Assembly: GCA_025454425.1 (NCBI GenBank)
Contig: JALOOL010000010.1
Coordinates: forward strand, 1 to 51,971
Source of the DNA: Hydrococcus sp. Prado102
GTDB taxonomy: Bacteria; Cyanobacteriota; Cyanobacteriia; Cyanobacteriales; Microcystaceae
DNA length: 51,971 bases
Reading direction: 5' to 3'
In this document: positions 15,786 to 25,308 of the stretch, piece by piece
Numbering within the stretch: the first letter of the stretch is position 1
Layout: each line of letters opens with the position of its first letter
Made by a program: the position numbers and the translations under genes
The notes under the pieces: model-generated
What the model saw: the letters and a program-made list of their open reading frames with translations, nothing else
Databases searched by the model: none
What the model was told of the DNA's origin: nothing

Positions 15786-16490
15786 TTATTTACCTAATAT
15801 AATTTCAGCAAGCGTTTGAAGGTTAGGAACTTCTAAATCTGGTTTTTCATCAGCCGCTTTCGTAGCGCCAAAGCCTTCTTTCTCAATTCTTCGATTGACC
15901 CAAACTGTCGATAATCCTAGAGAACGTGCGGGAACAATATCGTGATAAATACTTTGAGCGACGTGTAAAATTTTATCGGTTGGCAAACCTATTCTCTCAA
16001 AAGCAAGTTTAAAATTATTGTGCGAGGGTTTGTAGCTTTTAGCTTGCTTTGCGGTAATAATCCAATCAAATTTAACCTGTAAATATTGGGCGCTATCAGC
16101 AAATAAATCATCATCAATGTTGGAGAGAATGCCTAATTTAAAACGCTGTTTGAGTAATTTGAGCGCTTCAACTGTATCGGAAAAAGGTTGCCAATTTTTA
16201 ATCGATTCTGGAAGAGAATGTAATTCTTCTTCAGAAGGAGCAAAGTTAAAGCGATCGCCAAATTTCTTAATGACTCCTCGAAGAACTTCTCGATAGGTCA
16301 TATATTCCGATCGCAGTTCTAGTTCGGGTTCAAATTCAGCAAATAGTTCGAGTATTTGCCGTTCGTCTAAGTTGATATTACGAGCGGCTAAAAGGGGAGT
16401 CAAGGCGGTTAAGATTCCCGTTTCCCAATCAATTAAAGTTCCGTAACAGTCAAAAGTTAAAACTTCGTAACGCTCGAATTGTAAGCTCAT
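15786..16490 (-). CDS. HAD-superfamily hydrolase, haloacid dehalogenase type II-like
   Basis: 234 residues from the ATG at 16490 (MSLQFERYEV); a TTG 18 bp further up would overlap the preceding gene. HAD motif I is FDCYGTLIDW with nucleophile Asp14, motif II is ILSNIDDD, motif III Lys lies in TAKQAKSYKPS, and motif IV is AQSIYHDIVPARSLGL. The layout matches class I HAD hydrolases with an alpha-helical cap, close to L-2-haloacid dehalogenases, but the true substrate may be a phosphate ester. It is last in a three-gene minus-strand operon: GntR regulator, VOC protein, HAD. The VOC stop is 4 bp upstream. Confidence 0.88.
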   Translation of the reverse strand: MSLQFERYEVLTFDCYGTLIDWETGILTALTPLLAARNINLDERQILELFAEFEPELELRSEYMTYREVLRGVIKKFGDRFNFAPSEEELHSLPESIKNWQPFSDTVEALKLLKQRFKLGILSNIDDDLFADSAQYLQVKFDWIITAKQAKSYKPSHNNFKLAFERIGLPTDKILHVAQSIYHDIVPARSLGLSTVWVNRRIEKEGFGATKAADEKPDLEVPNLQTLAEIILGK

Positions 16491-16494
16491 ATTT

Positions 16495-16926
16495 TTAATT
16501 AGTAGCAAATATTTGTTGTTCGCTTTGAAAAGCTTTAAATTCTAAAGCATTCCCACTTGGATCGCAGATAAATAAGGTTGCTTGTTCCCCAACTTGTCCT
16601 TGGAAGCGAATTTGTGGCGCGATCGCAAATGAAATTTTTTGCTCTTTTAAACGTTCGACTAATTGATGCCAAGTTTGCCAATCGAGAATAATGCCAAAAT
16701 GTCTGACGGGAACATTTTCGCCATCGACAGAATTAGTAGCTATGCTTACACACATTTCGGGTTTTAAATGCGCTGTAATTTGATGTCCAAAAAAATTGAA
16801 ATCGATCCAATCTTGACTCGTTCGTCCAACCGAACATCCTAAAACATCGCAGTAAAACGATCGCGTTGTTACTAAATCTATTACGGGAAAGGCAAGATGA
16901 AAGCGAGGTAAACTATTGCTATTCAT
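16495..16926 (-). CDS. VOC (glyoxalase/bleomycin resistance) family protein
   Basis: 143 residues with two beta-alpha-beta-beta-beta modules typical of the vicinal oxygen chelate fold: RFHLAFPVIDLVTTRSFYCD opens the first, VRHFGIILDWQTWHQLVERL opens the second, and the end FICDPSGNALEFKAF supplies the usual metal-ligand Glu. Members act as lyases, dioxygenases or binding proteins. The position between a GntR regulator and a HAD hydrolase suggests a small catabolic or detoxification unit. It is separated by 51 bp from the regulator and 4 bp from the HAD gene. Confidence 0.88.
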   Translation of the reverse strand: MNSNSLPRFHLAFPVIDLVTTRSFYCDVLGCSVGRTSQDWIDFNFFGHQITAHLKPEMCVSIATNSVDGENVPVRHFGIILDWQTWHQLVERLKEQKISFAIAPQIRFQGQVGEQATLFICDPSGNALEFKAFQSEQQIFATN

Positions 16927-16977
16927 AACAAAATAATTCGTAATTCGTAATTCAAGGTTTCATACTCCTGAATTTAT

Positions 16978-17652
16978 TTATGGAAAAGCGACTTGACTAG
17001 TTTTTTCTAATTGATGTAGGTGTTCTACTAATAACTGACCGTCAGTATTGTGTTCTCCTGCAATTTTTTCTGCAACGACAATATTTCCCGAACAAATCGC
17101 TTCTACTAAACTTTCGTGTTGTCGAACAATTTCATCTAAATCGAGATTTAGCGCGTTGCAAGAGGCAATATAGAGTTTGATTTGATGTTCGACAACGCTA
17201 TATTGCTCCTGCAAGCGACGATGTTCGCAAAGTTGAATAATCGTTTTATGTAAAGCAAAATCTTCCTCAGACACCTCTTTCCAATTTCCTCGCTTGGCGG
17301 CTTCTCTAAGTTGTTGCAAAGCCGCCTCCAAAATTGCGGCTTTGTTTGCGGTCATCGATTGAGCAGATAGCTTTGCTGCTAAGCATTCTAGGGCATTTCT
17401 TAACGTATACAATTCCCACGCATCTCGCGATGTCAAACCTACAACAGCGCATCCGCGATAGGGAAACTGAACGATTAAGCCTTCATAGGTTAATTGCTGC
17501 AAAGCCGAACGTATGGTTCCACGGCTGAGGTTAAGTCGTTCGGATAGTTCGATTTCTAGAAGCCTCGAACCAGGCGTTAAAGTACCATTGAGAATTTCTT
17601 CTCGCAATACATCAGCCGCTTGTACGTCAAGACTGCGGGGAATAATAGGCAT
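16978..17652 (-). CDS. GntR family transcriptional regulator, FCD subfamily
   Basis: 224 residues from the ATG at 17652 (MPIIPRSLDVQAADVLREEI). A longer frame to 17733 would add 27 residues translated from a tandem repeat and is unlikely. The winged helix-turn-helix is at about 10-75 (LREEILNGTLTPGSRLLEIE, then LNLSRGTIRSALQQLTYEGL), and the FCD ligand-binding helical bundle (about 85-215) carries metal/ligand residues in EEDFALHKTII and EHNTDGQLLVEHL. FCD regulators sense small carboxylic acids. A good inverted repeat 106 bp upstream may be its operator. It heads an operon with the VOC and HAD genes. Confidence 0.92.
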   Translation of the reverse strand: MPIIPRSLDVQAADVLREEILNGTLTPGSRLLEIELSERLNLSRGTIRSALQQLTYEGLIVQFPYRGCAVVGLTSRDAWELYTLRNALECLAAKLSAQSMTANKAAILEAALQQLREAAKRGNWKEVSEEDFALHKTIIQLCEHRRLQEQYSVVEHQIKLYIASCNALNLDLDEIVRQHESLVEAICSGNIVVAEKIAGEHNTDGQLLVEHLHQLEKTSQVAFP

Positions 17653-17757
17653 TTGCGATTGGGGATTGGGATTTTTTGGGGAAAGGGGAAAGGGAAAACT
17701 TATATTTATCTTTTTTCCTTTAGCATTCTCCAATGCTTACAAGTATAAAATCGCGAT

Positions 17758-17779
17758 TGTAGATTGTCAACAATCTACA
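17758..17779 (-). promoter_or_regulatory. Candidate GntR/FCD operator
   Basis: Perfect 10-bp arms tgtagattgt and acaatctaca separated by ca. The core attgtcaacaat fits the ttgt-n-acaa type of site bound by FCD-subfamily GntR proteins. It lies 106 bp upstream of the GntR start and about 160 bp upstream of the divergent gene at 17943, so it could control both. Confidence 0.5.
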
Positions 17780-17942
17780 AAAAACAAAAAACCTAATCTG
17801 CCAGCACTTTTTAACCCGATCGCAAGATGTTATGTGTCACAGTTAGCAGATAATCTTTTAAGATTGTTTTTAAATTTCCTTAGTTAAATGGCAAAATCCT
17901 TATTTTTAAAACGTTTTCTATAACTAATATTGAAAAGTTTTT

Positions 17943-19382
17943 ATGGCTATTCGTTATAAACCCCAAGATCGGACTAAATCGTCGCCTCAAAATTTTCGTT
18001 GGGGGAACATACACCAACTAAGCCATCTTAAAAAGATTGCAATTATCAGTATTCTAATTACACTGGGGATCGCGCTGGCATTTTTTAATCCGTTGACACA
18101 AAAAAATACAGAGCGTCTCGTATCGAATCCTATTCCTCAAGAAAGCGAAAGCGCCGAGATCGATCCAAATCATCCTATTTTTCACGAAAGCGATTCCCCC
18201 CAGACATCGCAACCATTTAAATCAGTCCCCGCACAATTTGATTCTCTTCAACAGCCAAGTAACAGCAAAGTCGGTCGTCCTTTAAGCGAACCAGAAAGAC
18301 AAGCGATCGCGCAAATATTAAGAACTAACGCACCAGCAACAGCACCGTTAAGATTTGAACAAACGCCCAAATTTATCTTGCACGATACATCGGGCGAACT
18401 AAGCGACGATGCAATTTACAACATAACCCAGCAATCGCGAGGCCCTTTGGGGTTGGGAATCGCTGCGTTTGTTAGTAGAGAAGGAAAAGTAACCCTAGCG
18501 CGATCTTTCTTCGACCCGCGCCGTCCGACAGCCACCGTTTATGAAAAAAGCGCCGATATTCTCTCCGAAACCGCTCGAAATCAAGAAATCAGACGAATTT
18601 GGCAAGCAACCGAAGCCTCATTGAAACAAGCCGCCCTAAACCAGGCGGTAACAGGACTTAATCTAGACGAAGCATCGCAGGTTAAACGAGCCGCAATCTG
18701 GCTTAACGCGCCTTCTGAGAGAGCTTTTGAAGCCATGCGATCGCGGACAAATCTCGATGGCGGAAAGACAACGGGAATCTGGGCGATCGCCAATATCTGC
18801 GATAACGTTTTGATGGATCGCGATCGGGCTGTGCGGATGGCAAGTTCGCCCCAAACCGCAAAAACGCTGCAATCCTCTTGCCAAAAACTCAGTTCTGTGC
18901 TAGAAGAAACTCGCAAGCGAGTCGCTTCATCGGTTCACGTCGAAATCAACCAAATGCGAGGTTCGGAATGCTACACGTCGAACGCCCAAGTAAGAGCTTA
19001 TAATGCCCAGGTAGCAGCTAGCGCCAAAATTGGAGCGAATGGAGTCGTTCCCTTGCAAACCTGGGAGCGTCCTGCCTATACTGACGAGCAATATCAAAAA
19101 ATCGCGCTTCTATACCTTCAATCTGCCTTAATTGCCGGACAGTTTCCTGAAATTACGACTCATTACTGGGTAGACCAAGGAAAATTCGGAAAAATTGGCA
19201 CTCACTGCGATCCTAGAGGTTTTAATCTAACGCGCCTCTACCAAGAAATTAGTTTATATCTAGGAAATCCCCCAGAAACGCGCTACGGAATCGAACCGCG
19301 CTACGGACTTCACCCAGAAAAAGGCGATAATGTTTGGTGGTTAGAAGCAGCCTTAGACGAACTCCCGCCCAGTGCTTTATAG
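17943..19382 (+). CDS. Membrane-anchored protein with N-acetylmuramoyl-amidase-like features
   Basis: 479 residues. One N-terminal span (about 31-49, IAIISILITLGIALAFF) is followed by a low-complexity linker (about 55-110) and a long periplasmic domain. The domain opens with KFILHDTSG (His147) and ends with GTHCDPRGFNLTRLYQEI (His421, Asp423). That pairing resembles the zinc ligands of amidase_2 enzymes (an early His in a beta strand and a late His/Asp before an F-x-L helix), so a peptidoglycan amidase-like fold is possible. The long middle insert (about 200-400) with several Cys is not explained. Otherwise it is a conserved cyanobacterial protein I do not recognise. Confidence 0.6.
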   Translation: MAIRYKPQDRTKSSPQNFRWGNIHQLSHLKKIAIISILITLGIALAFFNPLTQKNTERLVSNPIPQESESAEIDPNHPIFHESDSPQTSQPFKSVPAQFDSLQQPSNSKVGRPLSEPERQAIAQILRTNAPATAPLRFEQTPKFILHDTSGELSDDAIYNITQQSRGPLGLGIAAFVSREGKVTLARSFFDPRRPTATVYEKSADILSETARNQEIRRIWQATEASLKQAALNQAVTGLNLDEASQVKRAAIWLNAPSERAFEAMRSRTNLDGGKTTGIWAIANICDNVLMDRDRAVRMASSPQTAKTLQSSCQKLSSVLEETRKRVASSVHVEINQMRGSECYTSNAQVRAYNAQVAASAKIGANGVVPLQTWERPAYTDEQYQKIALLYLQSALIAGQFPEITTHYWVDQGKFGKIGTHCDPRGFNLTRLYQEISLYLGNPPETRYGIEPRYGLHPEKGDNVWWLEAALDELPPSAL

Positions 19383-19449
19383 CAGAGGGCAGAAGGAAAA
19401 CTACATCGAGACAAGAATTTAAGCTTTCCGCTCGTCCTAATCTAAGCTT

Positions 19450-20688
19450 TTACTCAAAGTACTTAGCCACAGATTGTACGTCCTTATCGCCGCGTCCCGA
19501 ACAATTAATAACAATCCTGGGACTGCCTTCTAATTGAGGACAAAGGGTTTCTAAATAAGCAAACGCATGAGCCGTTTCCAGAGCAGGAATAATTCCTTCC
19601 AACTTAGATACCCTCTCAAACGCATCAAGTGCTTCTCGGTCAGTAACGCTAAAGTATTGAGCGCGATCGCTATCTTTAAGATAACTGTGTTCTGGCCCGA
19701 CGCCAGGATAATCCAATCCCGCGCTAATCGAATGCGCCTCTACAACTTGCCCTTCAGTATCTTGCAATAAATAACTCATCGCTCCATGTAATACCCCAGG
19801 ACGACCGTGAGTTAAGGTTGCTGCGTGTTTACCCGTTCCTACCCCTTCTCCTGCTGCTTCTATCCCAATTAAGCGCACCGAAGGTTCGTCAACAAACTCG
19901 TAAAACAGCCCCATTGCATTAGAACCGCCGCCGACACAAGCAATCAAAATATCTGGCAGACCGCCCCATTTTTGGGCAGCTTGAGCGCGGGTTTCTTCTC
20001 CGATGATGGCATGAAAATCTCTAACCATCATGGGATAGGGATGCGGCCCCGCGACCGAACCGAGGATGTAATGAGTGGTTTCTACATTTGTAACCCAATC
20101 TCTAATCGCCTCGGAAGTAGCATCTTTAAGCGTTCCCGTTCCTGCTTCGACAGGGGAAACGGTTGCGCCTAATAACTTCATGCGAAAGACATTTAATTTC
20201 TGTCTTTCCATATCTTGAACGCCCATATAGATGACGCATTCCAACCCAAAACGGGCACAAACCGTTGCTGTGGCAACTCCGTGTTGACCCGCACCCGTTT
20301 CAGCAATGATGCGCTTTTTGCCCATGCGTTTAGCAAGCAATACTTGGGCGAGGGCATTATTGATTTTGTGTGCGCCTGTATGGTTTAAATCTTCCCGTTT
20401 TAGATAGATTTGTGCCCCAGTACTGTCAGGTTTGGCATAATGAGCCGTTAGACGTTCGGCAAAATATAAAGGGCTGGGTCTGCCTACATAATCTCGTAGT
20501 AGTTGCTGTAATTCTTGCTGAAAATCGGGATCGTTTTTGTAGCGAGCATAAGCGGTTTCGAGTTCGCTTAAGGCAGGCATTAAGGTTTCAGGAACGTATT
20601 TGCCGCCATAGCGCCCAAAGCGTCCAAATTCGTCGGGATATTGGATTTCGGAATTAGCTTGGGATGAGGATAGGGGTGTAGTAGTCAC
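19450..20688 (-). CDS. trpB: Tryptophan synthase beta chain
   Basis: 412 residues from GTG at 20688 ([10 protein letters not shown]), which gives the normal cyanobacterial length; a longer frame to 20751 adds 21 unconserved residues. TrpB condenses indole with serine to tryptophan using PLP. The PLP lysine lies in [11 protein letters not shown], the catalytic Glu region is [13 protein letters not shown], and the phosphate-binding loop is [10 protein letters not shown]. trpA is not adjacent, as is common in cyanobacteria. A DUF362 gene lies upstream on the same strand but is separated by an intrinsic terminator, so trpB should have its own promoter. Confidence 0.96.
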   Translation of the reverse strand: MTTTPLSSSQANSEIQYPDEFGRFGRYGGKYVPETLMPALSELETAYARYKNDPDFQQELQQLLRDYVGRPSPLYFAERLTAHYAKPDSTGAQIYLKREDLNHTGAHKINNALAQVLLAKRMGKKRIIAETGAGQHGVATATVCARFGLECVIYMGVQDMERQKLNVFRMKLLGATVSPVEAGTGTLKDATSEAIRDWVTNVETTHYILGSVAGPHPYPMMVRDFHAIIGEETRAQAAQKWGGLPDILIACVGGGSNAMGLFYEFVDEPSVRLIGIEAAGEGVGTGKHAATLTHGRPGVLHGAMSYLLQDTEGQVVEAHSISAGLDYPGVGPEHSYLKDSDRAQYFSVTDREALDAFERVSKLEGIIPALETAHAFAYLETLCPQLEGSPRIVINCSGRGDKDVQSVAKYFE

Positions 20689-20805
20689 AATTGGGACAAG
20701 ATTTTTAGATACACAAGGTTTATTTTGACCCAATAGATAGCCTAATTGCAAGCCATATTTCTTACCGAAAAATTTCGCTTAAAGATTGGTGAGTTGGGTA
20801 AGATT

Positions 20806-20855
20806 AAAAAAGAAAGGTCTTGCTATGCTCTCTAAAATAAACATAACAAGACCTT
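20806..20855 (-). terminator. Intrinsic terminator after the DUF362 gene
   Basis: Read on the minus strand, 14-bp arms (20842-20855 with 20814-20827, one G-T type mismatch) enclose a 14-nt loop and are followed immediately by tctttttt. It lies 110 bp past the DUF362 stop and 126 bp before the trpB start. Confidence 0.75.
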
Positions 20856-20964
20856 CAATCAGCAATCGGAGGGTGATATTGACTCTATATCTTAGTCTTT
20901 TAAATTACGACGAAATAGTAAAGTTTTGATGTAGCCAATTTAACCAAACCTCTTAAAATTGCAA

Positions 20965-21921
20965 TTATTTACCGACATACGCGCCCATTGGTTCTTTAAT
21001 GAATCGAATATATAAATGTTTAAAAGTCGAACGAACGACTCTCGGTAAGCCAAAATCGATAGGCACGAGCGTTTCTGGTAATTTCCAATCGCTTAGGTGC
21101 AACTGCGATGGATGTTCGAGAGGAAAATCAATTGTATCGACCGAACCCAATCCCAAGCGAATCTGAGCGGCAATTGTTGGAACGATCGCCGGATCGACTC
21201 CTAAGATATCTACCATAGCGCGATCGAGGGCGAAAACATCGGCAGATGCTCCTAAAATCCCCAGATGGCGAGGTTCGCCGCCGCTAGGCCCATTTCCTTC
21301 GTGTCCGATAATTGCGTCTAGAATAGTTAAATCGGGAGCGATCGCTTTTGCCGTTTCTACGAGCATTTCTCCAAAACGACTGGCATCTTTTCCTGCTTCC
21401 ATATGCCACCAAGCTTTCATTTTACCTGGAACGCAACCGAAGAGATTTTTGACTCCCAAAGTCAGCGTTAGTTGTACGTGCGATTTAACTTTAGGTAAGT
21501 TGATAACTACATCAGCATCCATCGCTTCTTTACAAAGGCGCAGGCGATGGAAATTATCGTTTTCTGTTTGATACGGCTTCCCGTGAAATTCGACAACGGG
21601 TAAATTGAGTTCTTCGATTAAAGGGAGATAACCGTTAGCTTTAGCTACTCCTCTTGCACTCCCAAAAGCGGGACTATCGCCTAAAAAAGGGTTTCCTCCC
21701 GCTTCTTTTACCAATTGGGCGATGCAGTAAACTAATTCTGGGCGAGTGACGCATTCTTTAGTAGGACGGCTTCCGGTAAGAAGATTGGGTTTGAGAAGAA
21801 CGCGATCGCCCTTTTTAACAAATGCTTGTATTCCCCCGATAGGTTCGAGTAAAATTTCTACACGCGATCGCAGCGCGTTTAGTTCGTAGGAATCAGCGCG
21901 AATTAAGCTAACGGTAGGCAT
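20965..21921 (-). CDS. DUF362 domain-containing protein
   Basis: 318 residues matching DUF362 over its length: GDRVLLKPNLLTG near residue 40, GDSPAFGSARGV, the central VVINLPKVKSHVQLTLTLGV then KNLFGCVPG, and the C-terminal AIIGHEGNGPSGGEPRHLG block. The family is widespread in anaerobes and cyanobacteria, is often fused to ferredoxin domains, and has no firmly known reaction. No ferredoxin CxxCxxCxxxC motif is present here. It starts with ATG (MPTVSLIRADSYE). Confidence 0.9.
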   Translation of the reverse strand: MPTVSLIRADSYELNALRSRVEILLEPIGGIQAFVKKGDRVLLKPNLLTGSRPTKECVTRPELVYCIAQLVKEAGGNPFLGDSPAFGSARGVAKANGYLPLIEELNLPVVEFHGKPYQTENDNFHRLRLCKEAMDADVVINLPKVKSHVQLTLTLGVKNLFGCVPGKMKAWWHMEAGKDASRFGEMLVETAKAIAPDLTILDAIIGHEGNGPSGGEPRHLGILGASADVFALDRAMVDILGVDPAIVPTIAAQIRLGLGSVDTIDFPLEHPSQLHLSDWKLPETLVPIDFGLPRVVRSTFKHLYIRFIKEPMGAYVGK

Positions 21922-22105
21922 AATCGGTTATTTTTTTAGCAAGATTTTTAGTAAATACTACCTTGAAGATAGGGATGGACAGCGAGGCGATTGAGGGTTA
22001 TACCTACGGCTGACTTAGTTATCTCATTTTGTTATGACTTTTGCAAGAGTATATTGAACTAGACCGTCCATTTCAAAAAGTTTTATTGAGGGAACTGCGT
22101 TAATT

Positions 22106-22501
22106 ATGAACGTCAAATTTGCCTGTACGCGACTTCTCGTTAATGATTGGAAAGCTTGTTTTAATTTTTATAAAAACGTCATGGAATTTGAAGTATCTGT
22201 AGAAGACGAACAAAGCGGTTATGCAGAGTTTAAAGTTGCCGATATGAAATTCGAGTTATTCCACCGACAGGAGATGGCACAAATGATTAGCAATTCTCAG
22301 AAGCCAACTCATGCGGAATGCCAAGATCCGGTAGTTTTGATTTTCACAGTACAGGATCTAGACGAAGAATGTCAGCAATTAAAGCACAAAGGCGTGCAAA
22401 TGATTACTACGCCAACAAGCAATCCCTACTACGGTATTAAAACCGTTTATTTTCGAGATCCAGATGAAAATCTAATTGGACTATTTCAACCCTTAGCTTA
22501 A
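22106..22501 (+). CDS. VOC (glyoxalase) family protein
   Basis: 131 residues with the VOC fold: FACTRLLVNDWKACFNFYKN at the start, VVLIFTVQDLDEECQQLKHK in the second module, and the final YFRDPDENLIGLFQP, where Glu would be a metal ligand. A tgaggga ribosome site sits ahead of the ATG. Function within the superfamily is undetermined. It is convergent with the SpoIID gene, with an inverted repeat between them. Confidence 0.88.
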   Translation: MNVKFACTRLLVNDWKACFNFYKNVMEFEVSVEDEQSGYAEFKVADMKFELFHRQEMAQMISNSQKPTHAECQDPVVLIFTVQDLDEECQQLKHKGVQMITTPTSNPYYGIKTVYFRDPDENLIGLFQPLA

Positions 22502-22512
22502 ACATAAAATGG

Positions 22513-22566
22513 TGGGCATTGCCTATAACAACTAAAGACGCGATCTACATCTACTGGCAATGCCCA
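22513..22566. repeat. Inverted repeat between convergent genes
   Basis: tgggcattgcc (22513-22523) pairs exactly with ggcaatgccca (22556-22566). It lies between the VOC and SpoIID stop codons and could act as a bidirectional terminator. The gggcattgccc family is a common dispersed cyanobacterial palindrome. Confidence 0.6.
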
Positions 22567-22595
22567 ACCTACAATTAGGTTAACTTTTGTTTTTA

Positions 22596-23735
22596 CTAAT
22601 CAATCTGAGTCAAACGAGCATTTTGGTAATAGTGGGCGAGAATACGCTGATAATCGATTCCTTGTTGGGATAAATAATAGGTTCCCCATTGACTCAAACC
22701 AAGACCGTGACCGAATCCTCGTCCAGAAATATAAAAAGTGCCGTTGGTTGCAGAAACGGTAAACAGGGTACTGCGAAGGTCGAGTGCTTGACGCAGTTTA
22801 GCACCCGTGAGACTTTTAGTACCGCGATCGCCCACAATTCGCATTGAAATCACTCGTCCGCGAGGAGTGGTTCTTTCTGGTTGCATTGCTCTAATAGTCC
22901 CGATACCGCCAATGCGACGAGATAGTTCTCCAGACGAGAAAGTCTTCGACCATTGGAAAACTGGGGAAGTTTGGTCGTAATCTACCACGCCGCGTAAATA
23001 AGGCAATGGCGAACTCCAAATATCTTCCACATTCTCGGTATGACCGCCAGAAGACGAATGAAAGGCGGCTAAAATTGCTTGACCGCTATAGGTCACGATT
23101 TGTCCGACAGTCGATTTAACCGCATCGTGAGTGCTGACGTACTCGGTATTCAATCCTTTATATACTTGGGTATTAGTCGATGTATCGACATCATAAAAAC
23201 GATTGTGCGACTTAGCCCGTTGATAGAGAGCATAAGTTCGAGCAGCAACGGCTTGTGCTTTTAGGGCTTCTTGAGGCCAACTTGGAATAGCTTCTCCACC
23301 AACGACGCTGTAAAGATATTCTTCCAAACCGACGCGATTGATAGCCGTTACACCGTCTCCCATGCGAATCAATTCGGTGCGTCCTCGATACCAACGATCG
23401 CCAATCCAAACGAGTCCGTCGTCACTCGGTTCTATCGTTAGGCGATCGCTACTCCAGCTACCGAGTGCGACTCCACGGCTGCCCGGTCTGGCAGCAAAAG
23501 CATCTAGTCCGGTGAGTTTTCCTAGCTGTCGTCCCGCACTATCGCGAACGACAGCAGGCGTAGAACTGCCAACTTTAACTTGGTCGCGATTCTTGGCGAT
23601 CGCAACTCGCAATTCAACTGCTGCTTGTGCTGGAACCACCAAAGCGACCCAGAACAACAGAGATAGCCACCAAGGACGACAATCTAAAGATCGCAGTGTG
23701 GCTGCGAACAAGGGAATATTTTGCTTTAATGCCAT
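22596..23735 (-). CDS. SpoIID/LytB domain protein, exported
   Basis: 379 residues. A signal peptide ends near residue 38 (LLFWVALVVPAQA). The SpoIID/LytB domain covers about 110-375: GLEEYLYSVVGGEAIPSWP, then EALKAQAVAARTYAL, FHSSSGGHTENVEDIW, and the GRGFGHGLGLSQWG block near the end. SpoIID proteins are peptidoglycan lytic transglycosylases or their regulators; the catalytic Glu corresponds to the one in GGEAIPSWP. Expected in the periplasm, acting in cell-wall remodelling or septation. Complete, with a hydrophilic N-terminal part after the signal. Confidence 0.92.
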   Translation of the reverse strand: MALKQNIPLFAATLRSLDCRPWWLSLLFWVALVVPAQAAVELRVAIAKNRDQVKVGSSTPAVVRDSAGRQLGKLTGLDAFAARPGSRGVALGSWSSDRLTIEPSDDGLVWIGDRWYRGRTELIRMGDGVTAINRVGLEEYLYSVVGGEAIPSWPQEALKAQAVAARTYALYQRAKSHNRFYDVDTSTNTQVYKGLNTEYVSTHDAVKSTVGQIVTYSGQAILAAFHSSSGGHTENVEDIWSSPLPYLRGVVDYDQTSPVFQWSKTFSSGELSRRIGGIGTIRAMQPERTTPRGRVISMRIVGDRGTKSLTGAKLRQALDLRSTLFTVSATNGTFYISGRGFGHGLGLSQWGTYYLSQQGIDYQRILAHYYQNARLTQID

Positions 23736-24285
23736 CTGAATAAAATCTCCTCACACCATTCAGATTGCTCATAGGCTAATAGTGTTCCTTATCTTTTGTT
23801 TTTAGTCAACCTAATTTTCAATTTTTCTTGAAGATTAGCGCTAACCAAATGTGAGAGATTCCTGACAATTTAAAAATAAGCTAATAAAATAGATGTATGA
23901 CCGCTATTCTCAAGCTTAAATATTTCAAGTGTGAGAATTAACGGACTAATCCTAAAGTGATAGCAATTGAGATTTTTGACATCCGAACGAGTCCAAAAAT
24001 TAGCGACAAAACTTATCCACTCTTTTTCTTGTAGGTAGCGTAAGTTACTAGTTACAAATATCTTGGTTGTCGAGATCCCCCTTAACAGCGAACAGCGATC
24101 GGGAGACTTCACCGATCGCTGATAACTAGCAACTTCGATTAGGAAGCGATCGCGTCGAACCAATTACCAATAATGACTCCAACCAAAAAAAGTTGACCGC
24201 TACTGCGATTGCACAAATTAAATAGTCGCTCCACAAGTGTCAGCCAATCTCTAGAAACTATCTGACGCTAATCGCGATATTGAAT
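23736..24285. other. Divergent spacer, SpoIID gene and threonine dehydrogenase gene
   Basis: 550 bp, AT-rich. A 10-bp perfect inverted repeat, cagcgatcgg (24093-24102) with ccgatcgctg (24112-24121), is the only structure noted. A 97-codon minus-strand frame (23870-24163) lacks protein-like features. Promoters of both flanking genes must lie here. Confidence 0.5.
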
Positions 24286-25248
24286 ATGACAAAAATTTTA
24301 GTGACTGGCTCCAAAGGTCAAATTGGTAGCGACCTAATTGTAGCCTTGCGCGATCGCTATGGTGTAATGCAAGTTATCGAGAGCGGGCGGCAAAAACTAC
24401 CACCATTAGAAGACAAGTTATTTTTATATGAAACTCTCGACGTAAGGGATTTAAAGCGCCTGCAACAAATAGTCGAACGATATCGATTCGATATCATTTA
24501 TCATTTAGCAAGTCTGCTTTCTGCGACGGGAGAACAAAATCCCCATCTTTGTTGGGATATAAACGTCAACGGACTGAAAAACGTTCTGGAAGTCGCTAAA
24601 TCTCATCGAATCAAAGTCTTTTGGCCCAGTTCTATTGCCGCCTTCGGGCCTCACACTCCCAAAATTGATACTCCCCAAATCGCGATCGCAGATCCCTCCA
24701 CTATGTACGGCATCACCAAGGCAACGGGGGAATTATTATGTCGCTACTATGCCACCCGATTCGGCGTTGATGTTCGCAGTTTGCGCTTGCCAGGAATCAT
24801 TAGTTATAGCACTCCTCCAGGCGGCGGCACGACTGATTTTGCCGTCGAAATCTTCCATGCAGCTTTAAAAAATGGCACTTATACTTGCTTCCTTCGCCCG
24901 GACACTCGCTTGCCGATGATGTATATGCCAGATGCAATTCGGGCGATTCTAACCTTAATGGAAGCAGATCCAAACGCGATCGCGATTCGTACAAGCTATA
25001 ACATAACCGCTGTCAGCTTCTCGGTAGAAGAACTCGTTACTGAAATCCAAAAATACATTCCTGAGTTTACCTGTCGCTACGAACCCGATTTCCGACAAGC
25101 GATCGCAGATTCGTGGCCCTCTATTATCGACGATTCTAAGGCGCGATCCGATTGGGGTTGGAAACCTGCTTGCGATTTAAGCGCGATCGTTGCTGATATG
25201 TTTGCAAAACTAAAGAAGCCGGAAAAACCCGTTATTTTAACTTCATAA
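24286..25248 (+). CDS. SDR-type L-threonine 3-dehydrogenase / NAD-dependent epimerase family
   Basis: 320 residues from ATG at 24286 (MTKILVTGSKGQIG), preferred over a TTG 6 bp upstream. Rossmann motif TGSKGQIG is at residues 7-14, and the catalytic pair is Tyr141/Lys145 (MYGITKATGE). The sequence follows the short-chain threonine dehydrogenase group: the pieces LRLPGIISYSTPPGGGTTDF and SWPSIIDDSKARSDWGW are typical. It oxidises L-threonine to 2-amino-3-ketobutyrate. The next gene is KBL, which consumes that product, so context supports the call strongly. First gene of the amino-acid cluster. Confidence 0.9.
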   Translation: MTKILVTGSKGQIGSDLIVALRDRYGVMQVIESGRQKLPPLEDKLFLYETLDVRDLKRLQQIVERYRFDIIYHLASLLSATGEQNPHLCWDINVNGLKNVLEVAKSHRIKVFWPSSIAAFGPHTPKIDTPQIAIADPSTMYGITKATGELLCRYYATRFGVDVRSLRLPGIISYSTPPGGGTTDFAVEIFHAALKNGTYTCFLRPDTRLPMMYMPDAIRAILTLMEADPNAIAIRTSYNITAVSFSVEELVTEIQKYIPEFTCRYEPDFRQAIADSWPSIIDDSKARSDWGWKPACDLSAIVADMFAKLKKPEKPVILTS

Positions 25249-25308
25249 AGTCATGTCGATTTGGACTCGAACATAAATTCATAATTCATAATTCATAATT
25301 TTTTAGTC

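Noticed and set aside
17653..17733. Longer GntR start at 17733
   Set aside because: The additional 27 residues are translated from a gggaaagg-type repeat and are unlike GntR N-termini.
23870..24163. 97-codon minus-strand frame in the spacer before the threonine dehydrogenase gene
   Set aside because: Composition is not protein-like, there is no ribosome site, and it covers an inverted repeat typical of non-coding spacer.
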